A DNA stretch of 6,256 nucleotides from CAZEVY01 sp964515555 (GTDB lineage Bacteria; Acidobacteriota; Terriglobia; Bryobacterales; Bryobacteraceae), in NCBI GenBank assembly GCA_964515555.1, contig CAZEVY010000168.1, positions 1 through 6,256 of the forward strand, given 5' to 3'. Positions within the stretch are counted from its first letter, which is position 1, and each line of letters starts with the position of its first letter. Below the pieces are notes generated by a model. That model did not search any database and was not told where the DNA came from. It saw nothing but the letters and a program-made list of their open reading frames with translations. The position numbers were made by a program, and so were the translations under genes. Shown in pieces: positions 1 through 6,210 of this stretch.

Positions 1-2
1 GC

Positions 3-1097
3 GCGCTGCTCGCCGCACTGCTGTCGGCGGCCGCGGCGGCGCAGGCGGTCTTTCCGGAAAAGGAGTGGGAGCGCGCCGCGACCCCGGAATCCGCCGGCTA
101 CTCGTCGAAGCGGCTGGAGGCCGCGCGCGCCTGGGTCCGCTCCATCGACACCACCGCCGTGATGGCCGTCTCCGCCGGACGCGTCGTCTTCGAGCACGGC
201 GACGTGCGCCACCTGAGCTACCTGGCCTCGGTGCGCAAGAGCATCCTGGCGATGCTCTACGGCAACTACGTGGCGAGTGGAAAAATCCCGCTCGGCCGCA
301 CGCTGCGCGAGCTCGACATGACCGATCGCGACAGCCTCCTGCCGGCCGAGCGCGACGCCACCGTCGAGCATCTCATCGCCGCCCGCTCGGGGATTTACCA
401 CCCGGCCTCGAATCCGGGCGACTCCACCGCCTACGCGCCCAACCGCGGATCGCAGAAGCCGGGCACGTACTTCCTCTACAACAACTGGGATTTCAACGCC
501 GCCGGCGCCGCCTTCGAGAAGCTCACCGGCGTCGACATCTACGACGCGCTCGAAACCGACCTCGCCCGCCCCATCGGCATGCAGGACTTCGACCGCTCGC
601 TCCAGCGCAAGAGCGGCGACGCGCAGCGCTCCGAATACCTCGCCTATCACATGTGGCTCTCGACCCGCGACATGGCGCGCGCCGGCTACCTGATGCTGCG
701 CGAGGGCCGCTGGGCCGGCCGCCAGGTGGTGCCGCGGGACTGGGTGAAGAAGATCGTCAGCCTCGTCACGCCGCTCGCCGAGTTGAATCCGGAAGCGCAG
801 CGGCACGCCTCCTACGGCGCCGGACAGCTCTGGGGCTACGGCTACATGTGGTGGGTCTGGGACGCGCCCCGCTCGCGCGGCCCCTTCGACGGCGCCTACA
901 CCGGCATGGGCGCCGGAGGCCAGTACATCACCGTGCTCCCGGCGCTCGATCTGGTCGTCGCGCACAAGACCGACATGCAGCAGCCGGTCGAAGGCGCTCC
1001 CGCCGGCTCGCGCCGCCAGCGCCAGGTGACGCTGGCCGAGTACCACGCCTTACTCGGCCTGATCGTCTCCGCGCGCTGCGGCGATAACTGCCGTTGA
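3..1097 (+). CDS. Secreted serine hydrolase, class C beta-lactamase family (5' partial)
   Basis: Exported serine hydrolase of the class C beta-lactamase / penicillin-binding-protein fold; the substrate (beta-lactam, D-Ala peptide or ester) cannot be told. The frame is open from the window edge, giving 364 visible residues. It begins inside a signal peptide: a Leu/Ala-rich h-region, then AAAQA followed by VFP, so cleavage is likely after visible residue 15. The GTG at 159 is internal and the true start lies left of the window. Active-site motifs are visible: SVRK (nucleophile Ser76, Lys79; bases 228-239), YNN (Tyr159; bases 477-485) and HKTD (Lys322; bases 963-974). The spacings of 83 and 163 residues are close to those of AmpC (Ser64, Tyr150, Lys315). 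The LWGYGYMWWVW stretch is common in this family. The third motif ends in Asp instead of the usual Gly. The gene is convergent with the minus-strand gene ending at 1174. The family call is firm; the function is open. Confidence 0.9.
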   Translation, partial: ALLAALLSAAAAAQAVFPEKEWERAATPESAGYSSKRLEAARAWVRSIDTTAVMAVSAGRVVFEHGDVRHLSYLASVRKSILAMLYGNYVASGKIPLGRTLRELDMTDRDSLLPAERDATVEHLIAARSGIYHPASNPGDSTAYAPNRGSQKPGTYFLYNNWDFNAAGAAFEKLTGVDIYDALETDLARPIGMQDFDRSLQRKSGDAQRSEYLAYHMWLSTRDMARAGYLMLREGRWAGRQVVPRDWVKKIVSLVTPLAELNPEAQRHASYGAGQLWGYGYMWWVWDAPRSRGPFDGAYTGMGAGGQYITVLPALDLVVAHKTDMQQPVEGAPAGSRRQRQVTLAEYHALLGLIVSARCGDNCR

Positions 1098-1166
1098 TCC
1101 GCAACACCAAACCTCGCCGCGACCCAAACCCAGCCGCGACCCAAACCGCGCCGCGACCAAAGGGAG
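1098..1166. repeat. Degenerate 17-base tandem repeat in a convergent junction
   Basis: The spacer between the hydrolase stop and the facing minus-strand stop is almost wholly made of a short tandem repeat. Units start at 1116, 1133 and 1150, an exact 17-base period. Units 1 and 2 share GCCGCGACCCAAACC; unit 3 keeps GCCGCGACC and AAA, then runs into the GGGAGCGG element. A weaker copy with single-base differences (CCGCAACACCAAACC) lies at 1099-1113, directly after the stop codon. No gene fits here. It may be a micro-satellite-like expansion of the element at 1150-1174. Confidence 0.7.
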
Positions 1167-1174
1167 CGGTCCCC
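1150..1174. repeat. Dispersed GGGAGCGG element, copy A
   Basis: A 25-base stretch that recurs at 6181-6205 with 22 of 25 identical positions. It abuts the TAG stop (1174-1176) of the minus-strand gene. Its core, GGGA-GCGG-TCCC (1162-1173), can form a 4-bp stem with a 4-base loop. That is too weak for a confident intrinsic terminator, and no T-run follows on either strand. The second copy changes one stem base without compensation, so a DNA-level repeat is at least as likely as an RNA hairpin. Confidence 0.65.
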
Positions 1175-3690
1175 TACTGCCGCACCGCCGGCGCCTGCGA
1201 CGGCGTCCGCTTAACGCGACCGAGCTGCTCCAGCATCCCGACCGTGCTGCCCAGTCCGAACAGGTTGTTCAGCCCGAGCAGTCCGCTCTTGGTCGCCACC
1301 GAAAGCCGGTTCCCCTCCCGATAGAACGCCAGCATCGAGGGCTTCAGCTCCGCGGCCGCCGAAGTCACCATCTTCCGCTGGTTCTCATCCAGGTTCATGC
1401 TCCCCTGAATCAGGTCGGCCACCGGACCCAGCGCGCGCCCCGCGTTCTGGTACACGATTCCCGAGAAGTGCAGCGAGGAATCCCTCGGCACCATCGCGAT
1501 GAACTCCGTCGACCGCGCGATCGTGCTGCGCGACGCGCGGTTCTGCAACGCCGCGTCCACCAGCGCCCGCGATCCCGCGCCCACCAGGTAGCCGTCCGCG
1601 TACGTGTAGTGGACTTCGGTGAGCTGCCCGCCGCTCGGGTGCGTCAGCGAATGGTACGTGCGCCCGTTCACCGTCGTCTGCGAAAGCGTCGCCGCGGGAT
1701 GCCCCGCCATCGACGCCGCGCGGTTGCCCGCCTCCACCAGCTTCTCGATGCTCGATTGCAGCAGTGCCGAGTTGTAGACTTCCAGCACCAGCTTCCAGGC
1801 CGGCGACGGCAGCATCGGCCCGTCGATTCCGCCCGCCACCTCGCCGCCCAGCGCGCCCGCGATATCGCGCCGCACGTCGATGCCGAGCATCTGCTGCGCC
1901 TGGTCGAGATGCTGCTGCGCCTCGGGGTTGCCCGCCAGGAACTGCTCCAGCACCGAGACCGGATTCTCGAGCGCCAGCGCCACCAGCACCGTCGCGTCCG
2001 GCGAGAAGAAGTCGAGCGCGCCCATCGGGCCCGGCTCGGCGATCAGGCTCATCAGCCCGCTCGTCCCCGATCCCATGGTGAGCGTCGCGCGCAGGCCCTG
2101 GTTGCCTTCGCTCGTGCCCTGTTCGACGAGCAGTTGCCGCACGTCGCCGAGCATCCGCATCGGCCCGCAACTGGTGTCGCCGCCCGCGCACAGTCTGGCT
2201 ATGTCGCCCGCGAACAGTATCCCGGCGCCGCCGCTGTAGGCCTTCGAGAGCGCCGCGTGGAACGGCGTCCCCGCGAACCCGGAGTTGCGGTCCGCCGTCA
2301 CCCCGGCCGATCGCCGGCCCGGCGTGAACACCGCGATGTTCTCGCGCACCGTGAGCGGCAGATCGCCGTCCATCTTGATCCCCTGCCGGTCGAGCTGCGA
2401 CTTCACGTGCTCAACCAGCCCCTGCTTGCGCACCTCGGCAAACAGGATCGGCGTGCTCAACTTGTCGGCGCCCTCCCGCACCACCGCCAGCACCACTTCA
2501 TCGCCGAGATAGTCGCTGACGGCGCGGATCTGGTGGACGATCTCCTCCAGCTTCGGCCCGCCGCCGCGCTCGAACTCCTTCTGGTACCAGTCGCGCAGCA
2601 CCGGGCTGTCCTGCATGCGCTGCCGGAAGATGTTGTGCGCCTCGGCCAGCGTCGGGCCCAGGTTCGGCACGCTCGCGAAGAACACCGTCTCGCGCGGCAG
2701 CAGGTCGATCAGCCTGCTCGAATAACGCTCCGCCGGCAGCCGCACCTGCTCGATCTGCTTGCCCAGGCTGGCCAGCTCGCCCATCAGCGAGAGGTGCTCG
2801 GTGAACTTGCGGCTCCAGGCGATGTCGTCCTGGACGGAGACCCGCTCCATCGTGTCGCTGGTCGTGTACTGCTGTCCCGGCTTCAGCACCTGGCCGTTGG
2901 CGCCGTGCTCGACGCGAACCTGTCCCTCGACCACCGAGACCCGCGACCCCTTCACTCCGCTCGACACGCTGAATACCGTGCCCGTCACCGCCACCCGGCA
3001 ATCGCGCGGCGATACGTAAAGATGTCCCGTCCGCTGCTTGGCCGCCTCCACGATCACGCTCCCGCGCGCGAGAGTCACCGTCGTGTCGCGCCGCGTAGCG
3101 GCAATCGAAAGCTCGGAGCGCTCGCGCGTCTCCACCAGCGACCCGTCGGCCAGCCGCAGCATCGCGCGCGCGTCCTTCGGAGTGCGCACCGCCATGCCGG
3201 CCTCGATCGTCGCCCCGGCGGCCAGCGGCTTAATGGCGTCGCCCGACACCAGCAGCAGTCCGCCTTCCACCGACTCCACCGTCGCGCGCGCGCGCTCCGG
3301 CGCCGGCATCCGGTTGAAGACTTCCCAGGACCCGAACCCGACGCCCACCGCCAGCGCGGCGGCGATAGCCCACTGAACTTGCACCGGAAGCGGCGCGCGC
3401 CGGCGCGGCATGTCGACCACGCGCGGCTTCAACGCCCCTCGGGCCGTGTCGAACGCCTTGCGGCAGGCGACGCACTCGTGCAGGTGATCCTTCATGAGCA
3501 AGGCGCGCGCGGGCGCGAGTTCGCCCGCGATGTGGCCGGGAATCAGCGCTTGAAAGCCCTCGCAGCCGCGGATCGGCTCGTGATCGGCGAGCTTCGCCCA
3601 CACGCGCGCGGCCGCGGCGTCTTCCAGTGAAGCATCCGGCGATTCCTCGCGGATCCCCCGCAGCGTCTCGTCGAATCGGTTGTCGCTCAT
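1174..3690 (-). CDS. Membrane-anchored anti-sigma/FecR protein with large extracytoplasmic domain
   Basis: Probable regulator of the sigma factor encoded just upstream: 838 residues. Residues 1-90 are cytoplasmic with a zf-HC2/ZAS-like zinc site: Cys43 and the H-x3-C-x2-C motif His69, Cys73, Cys76. A single membrane helix lies at about 105-121 (WAIAAALAVGVGFG). A FecR domain spans about 135-278, including YVSPRDCRVAVTGTVFSV (225-242) and the VVEGQVRVE strand. Residues 290-838 are extracytoplasmic; LLPRETVFF (330), FFSPDATVL (561) and MVPRDSSLH (733) look like starts of a repeated DUF3352-like module, a tentative resemblance. The ATG at 3690 is chosen because GGGAGG lies 6 bases upstream and it overlaps the sigma stop as ATGA. 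The same frame stays open to 4191, but that part is out of frame inside the sigma gene and has no domain. Zinc-finger plus FecR means it more likely binds the sigma factor than acts as an enzyme. The ligand is unknown. Confidence 0.85.
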   Translation of the reverse strand: MSDNRFDETLRGIREESPDASLEDAAAARVWAKLADHEPIRGCEGFQALIPGHIAGELAPARALLMKDHLHECVACRKAFDTARGALKPRVVDMPRRRAPLPVQVQWAIAAALAVGVGFGSWEVFNRMPAPERARATVESVEGGLLLVSGDAIKPLAAGATIEAGMAVRTPKDARAMLRLADGSLVETRERSELSIAATRRDTTVTLARGSVIVEAAKQRTGHLYVSPRDCRVAVTGTVFSVSSGVKGSRVSVVEGQVRVEHGANGQVLKPGQQYTTSDTMERVSVQDDIAWSRKFTEHLSLMGELASLGKQIEQVRLPAERYSSRLIDLLPRETVFFASVPNLGPTLAEAHNIFRQRMQDSPVLRDWYQKEFERGGGPKLEEIVHQIRAVSDYLGDEVVLAVVREGADKLSTPILFAEVRKQGLVEHVKSQLDRQGIKMDGDLPLTVRENIAVFTPGRRSAGVTADRNSGFAGTPFHAALSKAYSGGAGILFAGDIARLCAGGDTSCGPMRMLGDVRQLLVEQGTSEGNQGLRATLTMGSGTSGLMSLIAEPGPMGALDFFSPDATVLVALALENPVSVLEQFLAGNPEAQQHLDQAQQMLGIDVRRDIAGALGGEVAGGIDGPMLPSPAWKLVLEVYNSALLQSSIEKLVEAGNRAASMAGHPAATLSQTTVNGRTYHSLTHPSGGQLTEVHYTYADGYLVGAGSRALVDAALQNRASRSTIARSTEFIAMVPRDSSLHFSGIVYQNAGRALGPVADLIQGSMNLDENQRKMVTSAAAELKPSMLAFYREGNRLSVATKSGLLGLNNLFGLGSTVGMLEQLGRVKRTPSQAPAVRQ

Positions 3691-4277
3691 GATCTGCCTC
3701 CCATCGCCTTGTTCCATTCCTTCAGAAGAGTTTGGCGCGCCCGGTGCACCGTGACCGCCACCGTTCCCTCGGTGGTGCCCACCATCCGCGCGACCTCGGC
3801 GTTGTCCCGGTCCTCGAAAAAGCGCAGCGCGAAAATCTCGGCCGTCCGTGGACTGAGCCGCGCCACGGTCCGCCGCATCCACTCCTTCAACTCCTCGGCG
3901 TCGTGCGCGCTGTCCGGCGACGCTGCCGGTGCGTCGCTCAGCTCGCCGTCCACCTCGTCGATCGGCGTCGCCGCCGCCGACTGCCGCGATCGCATCAGGT
4001 CGAGCGCCGCGTTGACCGCCGCGCGATACAGGTAGCTTTCGACGCTGGCGATCCCGGGGTGGTCGCGCCGCGCCAGCCGCAGAAACACCGTCTGGAGCAC
4101 GTCCTCCGCGTCGGCCGCGTTGCCGGTGACCCGGTACGCCGACCGGAACACCAGCGTGTGGTGATCGCGAAAAACATCCTCCAGGCGCCATTCCGCCGGC
4201 GGCGCCATCGGCGCCACCGCCGGCATGATCTGGGCTGCTGCGCTCACTTCGTCCTCCCGGGTCTTCTCTTCACTCAT
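3687..4277 (-). CDS. ECF-type RNA polymerase sigma factor
   Basis: Alternative sigma-70-family factor of extracytoplasmic-function type, 196 residues from the chosen start. Region 2 spans about 33-100, with the conserved stretch YRVTGNAADAEDVLQTVFLRL (49-69) and the SYLYRAAVNAALDLMR helix. An acidic/Ala linker follows (about 101-128). Region 4 spans about 130-188 with LSPRTAEIFALRFFED and the helix-turn-helix NAEVARMVGTTEGTVAVTVHRAR. There is no C-terminal extension, in keeping with a simple ECF factor. The ATG at 4277 (MSEEKT) is preferred because GAAAGG lies 8 bases upstream; an in-frame ATG at 4301 adds eight residues but has no evident ribosome-binding site. The gene overlaps the tsaB stop by 8 bases and the following anti-sigma gene by 4 bases (ATGA), implying translational coupling. 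Its target promoters cannot be seen. Confidence 0.92.
   Translation of the reverse strand: MSEEKTREDEVSAAAQIMPAVAPMAPPAEWRLEDVFRDHHTLVFRSAYRVTGNAADAEDVLQTVFLRLARRDHPGIASVESYLYRAAVNAALDLMRSRQSAAATPIDEVDGELSDAPAASPDSAHDAEELKEWMRRTVARLSPRTAEIFALRFFEDRDNAEVARMVGTTEGTVAVTVHRARQTLLKEWNKAMGGRS
3697..3702 (-). promoter_or_regulatory. Ribosome-binding site of the anti-sigma/FecR gene
   Basis: GGGAGG on the minus strand, 6 bases before the ATG at 3690 and inside the 3' end of the sigma gene. It is the strongest Shine-Dalgarno match at any start in this operon. It decides the start of the 838-residue protein against the much longer open frame. Confidence 0.75.
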
Positions 4278-4731
4278 GAGACGGGCCTTTCGCTCCCGCA
4301 TTAACCGGAGACGAAGACTCCGGGACGAAAGATCGGCGAAACTTCACTTCGGCGTCCGGGCGGCGCACGTAGTTGGCGTCCACGGCCGACGGGTCGGCCG
4401 CGCGTCCTGCCCGAAACTCCCGCAGCGCGATGGCGGCGACGCCGCGTGCCAGTGGAACGCCCCCTCGGCGGACCAGTTCGACGCCCGGCGGCAATCCGGC
4501 CAGCCAGTCTTCCTGCGGCGCGACGATCTCGGGCGCCGCCAGCGCGCCCGCCGCGTCGTACACCGCGCCGTAGACGTCTCCGCGCCCGGCGTCGAAGTAC
4601 GGCGCGCGCAACTCCGCCGATCCCGTCGACGCCAGCGCCGCCAGCGTCGACACCGCGACCACGGGCCGACCGGCGCACTCGGCGAGTCCCTTCACCGCGG
4701 CCAGCCCGACGCGGACTCCGGTGAACGACCC
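4270..4731 (-). CDS. tsaB: TsaB, tRNA t6A biosynthesis protein (5' end lost in gap)
   Basis: TsaB (YeaZ) is the non-catalytic partner of TsaD in the complex that transfers threonylcarbamoyl to A37 of ANN-decoding tRNAs; it is cytoplasmic. The 153 visible residues begin exactly at the family signature GSFTGVRVGLAAVKGLA, the hallmark of this ASKHA-fold protein. Next come the strand PVVAVSTLAALA and the segment APYFDAGRGDVYGAVYD, which matches the D-A-R-x-x-E/D-V-Y region of TsaB. The C-terminal DANYVRRPDAEVK is also typical. The N-terminal part expected before the signature, roughly 65-75 residues including the first ASKHA strand, is missing because the N run begins there. The ending is slightly long (about 25 residues after DAE). 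The stop overlaps the sigma factor start by 8 bases. A rimI gene, often adjacent to tsaB, is not seen downstream. Confidence 0.9.
   Translation of the reverse strand, partial: GSFTGVRVGLAAVKGLAECAGRPVVAVSTLAALASTGSAELRAPYFDAGRGDVYGAVYDAAGALAAPEIVAPQEDWLAGLPPGVELVRRGGVPLARGVAAIALREFRAGRAADPSAVDANYVRRPDAEVKFRRSFVPESSSPVNAGAKGPSHE
4286..4291 (-). promoter_or_regulatory. Probable ribosome-binding site of the sigma factor gene
   Basis: GAAAGG on the minus strand, 8 bases before the ATG at 4277, inside the last codons of tsaB. It favours this start over the in-frame ATG at 4301, which is preceded by pyrimidine-rich sequence. Confidence 0.5.
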
Positions 4732-4831
4732 NNNNNNNNNNNNNNNNNNNNNNNNNNNNNNNNNNNNNNNNNNNNNNNNNNNNNNNNNNNNNNNNNNNNN
4801 NNNNNNNNNNNNNNNNNNNNNNNNNNNNNNN
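4732..4831. other. Assembly gap, 100 N
   Basis: Exactly 100 unknown bases, the size scaffolders use for a gap of unknown length. Both flanking genes are broken here and point away from each other. The gap should hold about 200 bases of tsaB, a divergent promoter region, and the start plus signal peptide of the plus-strand gene. That content needs more than 100 bases, so the stated length is probably not real. Confidence 0.95.
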
Positions 4832-4832
4832 A

Positions 4833-6173
4833 TGGCCGTCGGCGCCCCAGGCCTGGGCCGGTTCAACCGCAGTGTTCCTCGGCGTCGTGGATCGGACCGA
4901 TCCCCCGTTTCGGGAAGGTCTGGCCTGGATTCCCGCCCAAACGGTGTGGGTCACCGTAGTGGAACCATTCAAGGGTGCGGCTCAAGGGCGGCAGTTCGTC
5001 CTCAAGCAGCCGGGCCACGGCTGCGCACCGAAATTCCGCGCGGGCGAGCGGGTGGTCTTTTACATCGAGCCCTCCGGCGGGGACGCCTGGGAGGCGCACG
5101 GCTGCCATCGAACGCGTGTCCTGGCCGATGCTGCCGACGACCTGCTGTTTCTCCGAAATCTGCCGCGTTCGGCGGCCTCCAACCGGCTTTCCGGCGTGGT
5201 GAGCCATTTCGAAGACTCGCATGCGGGGGATTTCCGCAAAGTCGCGGCAATTGCCGGCCTGACGGTGAAAATCTCGGGAAAGGACGGTCCTCGCGAGGCA
5301 GTAACGGACGCGGACGGCGTCTATGAAGTCTACGGACTCCCGCCAGGCGACTACACCGTTGGCATCAACCCGCCTCCCGGGCTGAAGATCAAGTTCCCGA
5401 TGTTCGCCGGCGCCGCGATCAAAGGCTTTGCGCGCACGCGACTCGATAGCGCTTCGGTCACACTGAACGAGCGCTCCGCGGCCAGCGTGGACTTTGTGCT
5501 GGTCGAGGACACGAGTATCTCGGGGAAAGTGCTCGATCCTGACGGCAGGCCCATGAAGGATGTCTGCCTGGACATGGAACCATCCACCGGGGGTGCGAAG
5601 AACTTCCGCGTCTTCGATTGCACGAAAGAGGACGGCAGCTACCTATTGAAGGATATGCCGAGCGGATCGTATCTCATCGTGGCGAACCGCACGAGCTCCA
5701 TTACCGCCAAGTCGCCGTTCCGCGCCACCTACTATCCCGGCGTGAACGACAAGTCCGCCGCGACCGTGGTGGCAGTCGCTCGCGGAGAGGCGCGCACCGG
5801 GATCGATATTCGCATTCCTAAGGTCGAGCCCCGAATTGCCCTGTCGGGCAAGGTCCAGTTCAGTGACGGCGTTCCGGTGCCGAACGCCTCCCTGGTGCTG
5901 ATGGTCGCCGGCCGGCGCGCCGACGGTTCGAGAACCGGCCTCGACGGAAAGTTTCAGTTCGCTGCGTTGCAGGGCGGTTCCGGCAAACTGCGCGCCGAAA
6001 TCCTCACCTTTATGCAGGTCGCCGATCAATGTCCGGAGTGGCGTCCCAAGTCCCCAACGCTGCTATTCACCATCGCGTCCGTTCCGGTTTCCATCTCCAC
6101 GGACAGGGATCGCCAGTCGATCTTGCTCACCCTGCCGGTGCCGTCCTGTAAAGCGTGGCCCGAACGGCTGTAG
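4833..6173 (+). CDS. Secreted NTR/TIMP-like protein with carboxypeptidase-regulatory-like domains (5' partial)
   Basis: Probable exported multi-domain binding or structural protein; no catalytic motif is seen and its role is unknown. There are 446 visible residues, open from the gap (WPSAPQAWAGSTAVFLG). The GTG at 4872 sits inside the first beta strand and is not the start; a start and signal peptide should lie in the N gap. Residues 1-112 resemble bacterial NTR/TIMP-like domains: a VFLG strand, VTVVEPFKG, GCAPKFRAGERVVFY, then GCHRTRVLADAADDLLFLRNL. Three carboxypeptidase-regulatory/Cna-B-like beta sandwiches follow at about 138-180 (DADGVYEVYGLPPGDYTV), 227-330 (ISGKVLDPDGRPMKDV, EDGSYLLKDMPSGSYLI) and 336-435 (LSGKVQFSDGVPVPNA, GLDGKFQFAALQGGSG). 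Six cysteines fall as one pair per region (64/91, 245/263, 400/439), fitting extracytoplasmic disulfides. It ends in tandem stops TAG-TAA. The domain calls come from recalled family patterns. Confidence 0.8.
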   Translation, partial: WPSAPQAWAGSTAVFLGVVDRTDPPFREGLAWIPAQTVWVTVVEPFKGAAQGRQFVLKQPGHGCAPKFRAGERVVFYIEPSGGDAWEAHGCHRTRVLADAADDLLFLRNLPRSAASNRLSGVVSHFEDSHAGDFRKVAAIAGLTVKISGKDGPREAVTDADGVYEVYGLPPGDYTVGINPPPGLKIKFPMFAGAAIKGFARTRLDSASVTLNERSAASVDFVLVEDTSISGKVLDPDGRPMKDVCLDMEPSTGGAKNFRVFDCTKEDGSYLLKDMPSGSYLIVANRTSSITAKSPFRATYYPGVNDKSAATVVAVARGEARTGIDIRIPKVEPRIALSGKVQFSDGVPVPNASLVLMVAGRRADGSRTGLDGKFQFAALQGGSGKLRAEILTFMQVADQCPEWRPKSPTLLFTIASVPVSISTDRDRQSILLTLPVPSCKAWPERL

Positions 6174-6180
6174 TAACCGG

Positions 6181-6205
6181 GCCGCGGCCAACGGGAGCGG
6201 ACCCC
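6181..6205. repeat. Dispersed GGGAGCGG element, copy B
   Basis: Second copy of the element at 1150-1174, in the same orientation, with differences only at positions 7 (A to G), 12 (A to C) and 21 (T to A). It lies in the 37-base spacer between the TAG-TAA of the plus-strand gene and a probable minus-strand stop (TGA, 6211-6213), the same convergent setting as copy A. It overlaps a perfect palindrome, GGCCGCGGCC, at 6180-6189. The change at position 21 breaks one pair of the possible GGGA/TCCC stem, leaving a 3-bp stem. Confidence 0.6.
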
Positions 6206-6210
6206 CGCGC

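Noticed and set aside
65..1087. A 340-codon plus-strand frame over the serine hydrolase
   Set aside because: Extremely Arg-rich with no motif; the overlapping frame carries SxxK, YxN and KT motifs at correct spacing.
1162..1173. Intrinsic terminator
   Set aside because: The stem is only 4 bp, no T-run follows on either strand, and the homologous copy at 6193-6204 has an uncompensated change in the stem.
1468..3630. A 720-codon plus-strand open frame antisense to the FecR gene
   Set aside because: Its Arg/His/Pro/Ala-rich product is typical of an antisense shadow in GC-rich DNA; the minus frame has recognisable zinc-finger, membrane and FecR segments.
3691..4191. A 167-residue N-terminal extension of the FecR-protein frame
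   Set aside because: It lies out of frame over the sigma factor gene, is rich in Arg/Gly with no domain, and the ATG at 3690 has a strong ribosome-binding site and an ATGA overlap.
3732..4304. A 190-codon plus-strand frame antisense to the sigma factor
   Set aside because: Arg/His-rich shadow composition; the minus frame is an unmistakable sigma-70-family protein.
4872..4874. GTG as the start of the NTR-like protein
   Set aside because: The frame is open upstream to the gap, the GTG encodes part of the VFLG strand of the domain, and no signal peptide follows it.
4270..4972. Open frames that appear to run through the N gap on either strand
   Set aside because: Continuity depends on an arbitrary run of 100 N, and the residues on the right side do not resemble the N-terminus of TsaB.
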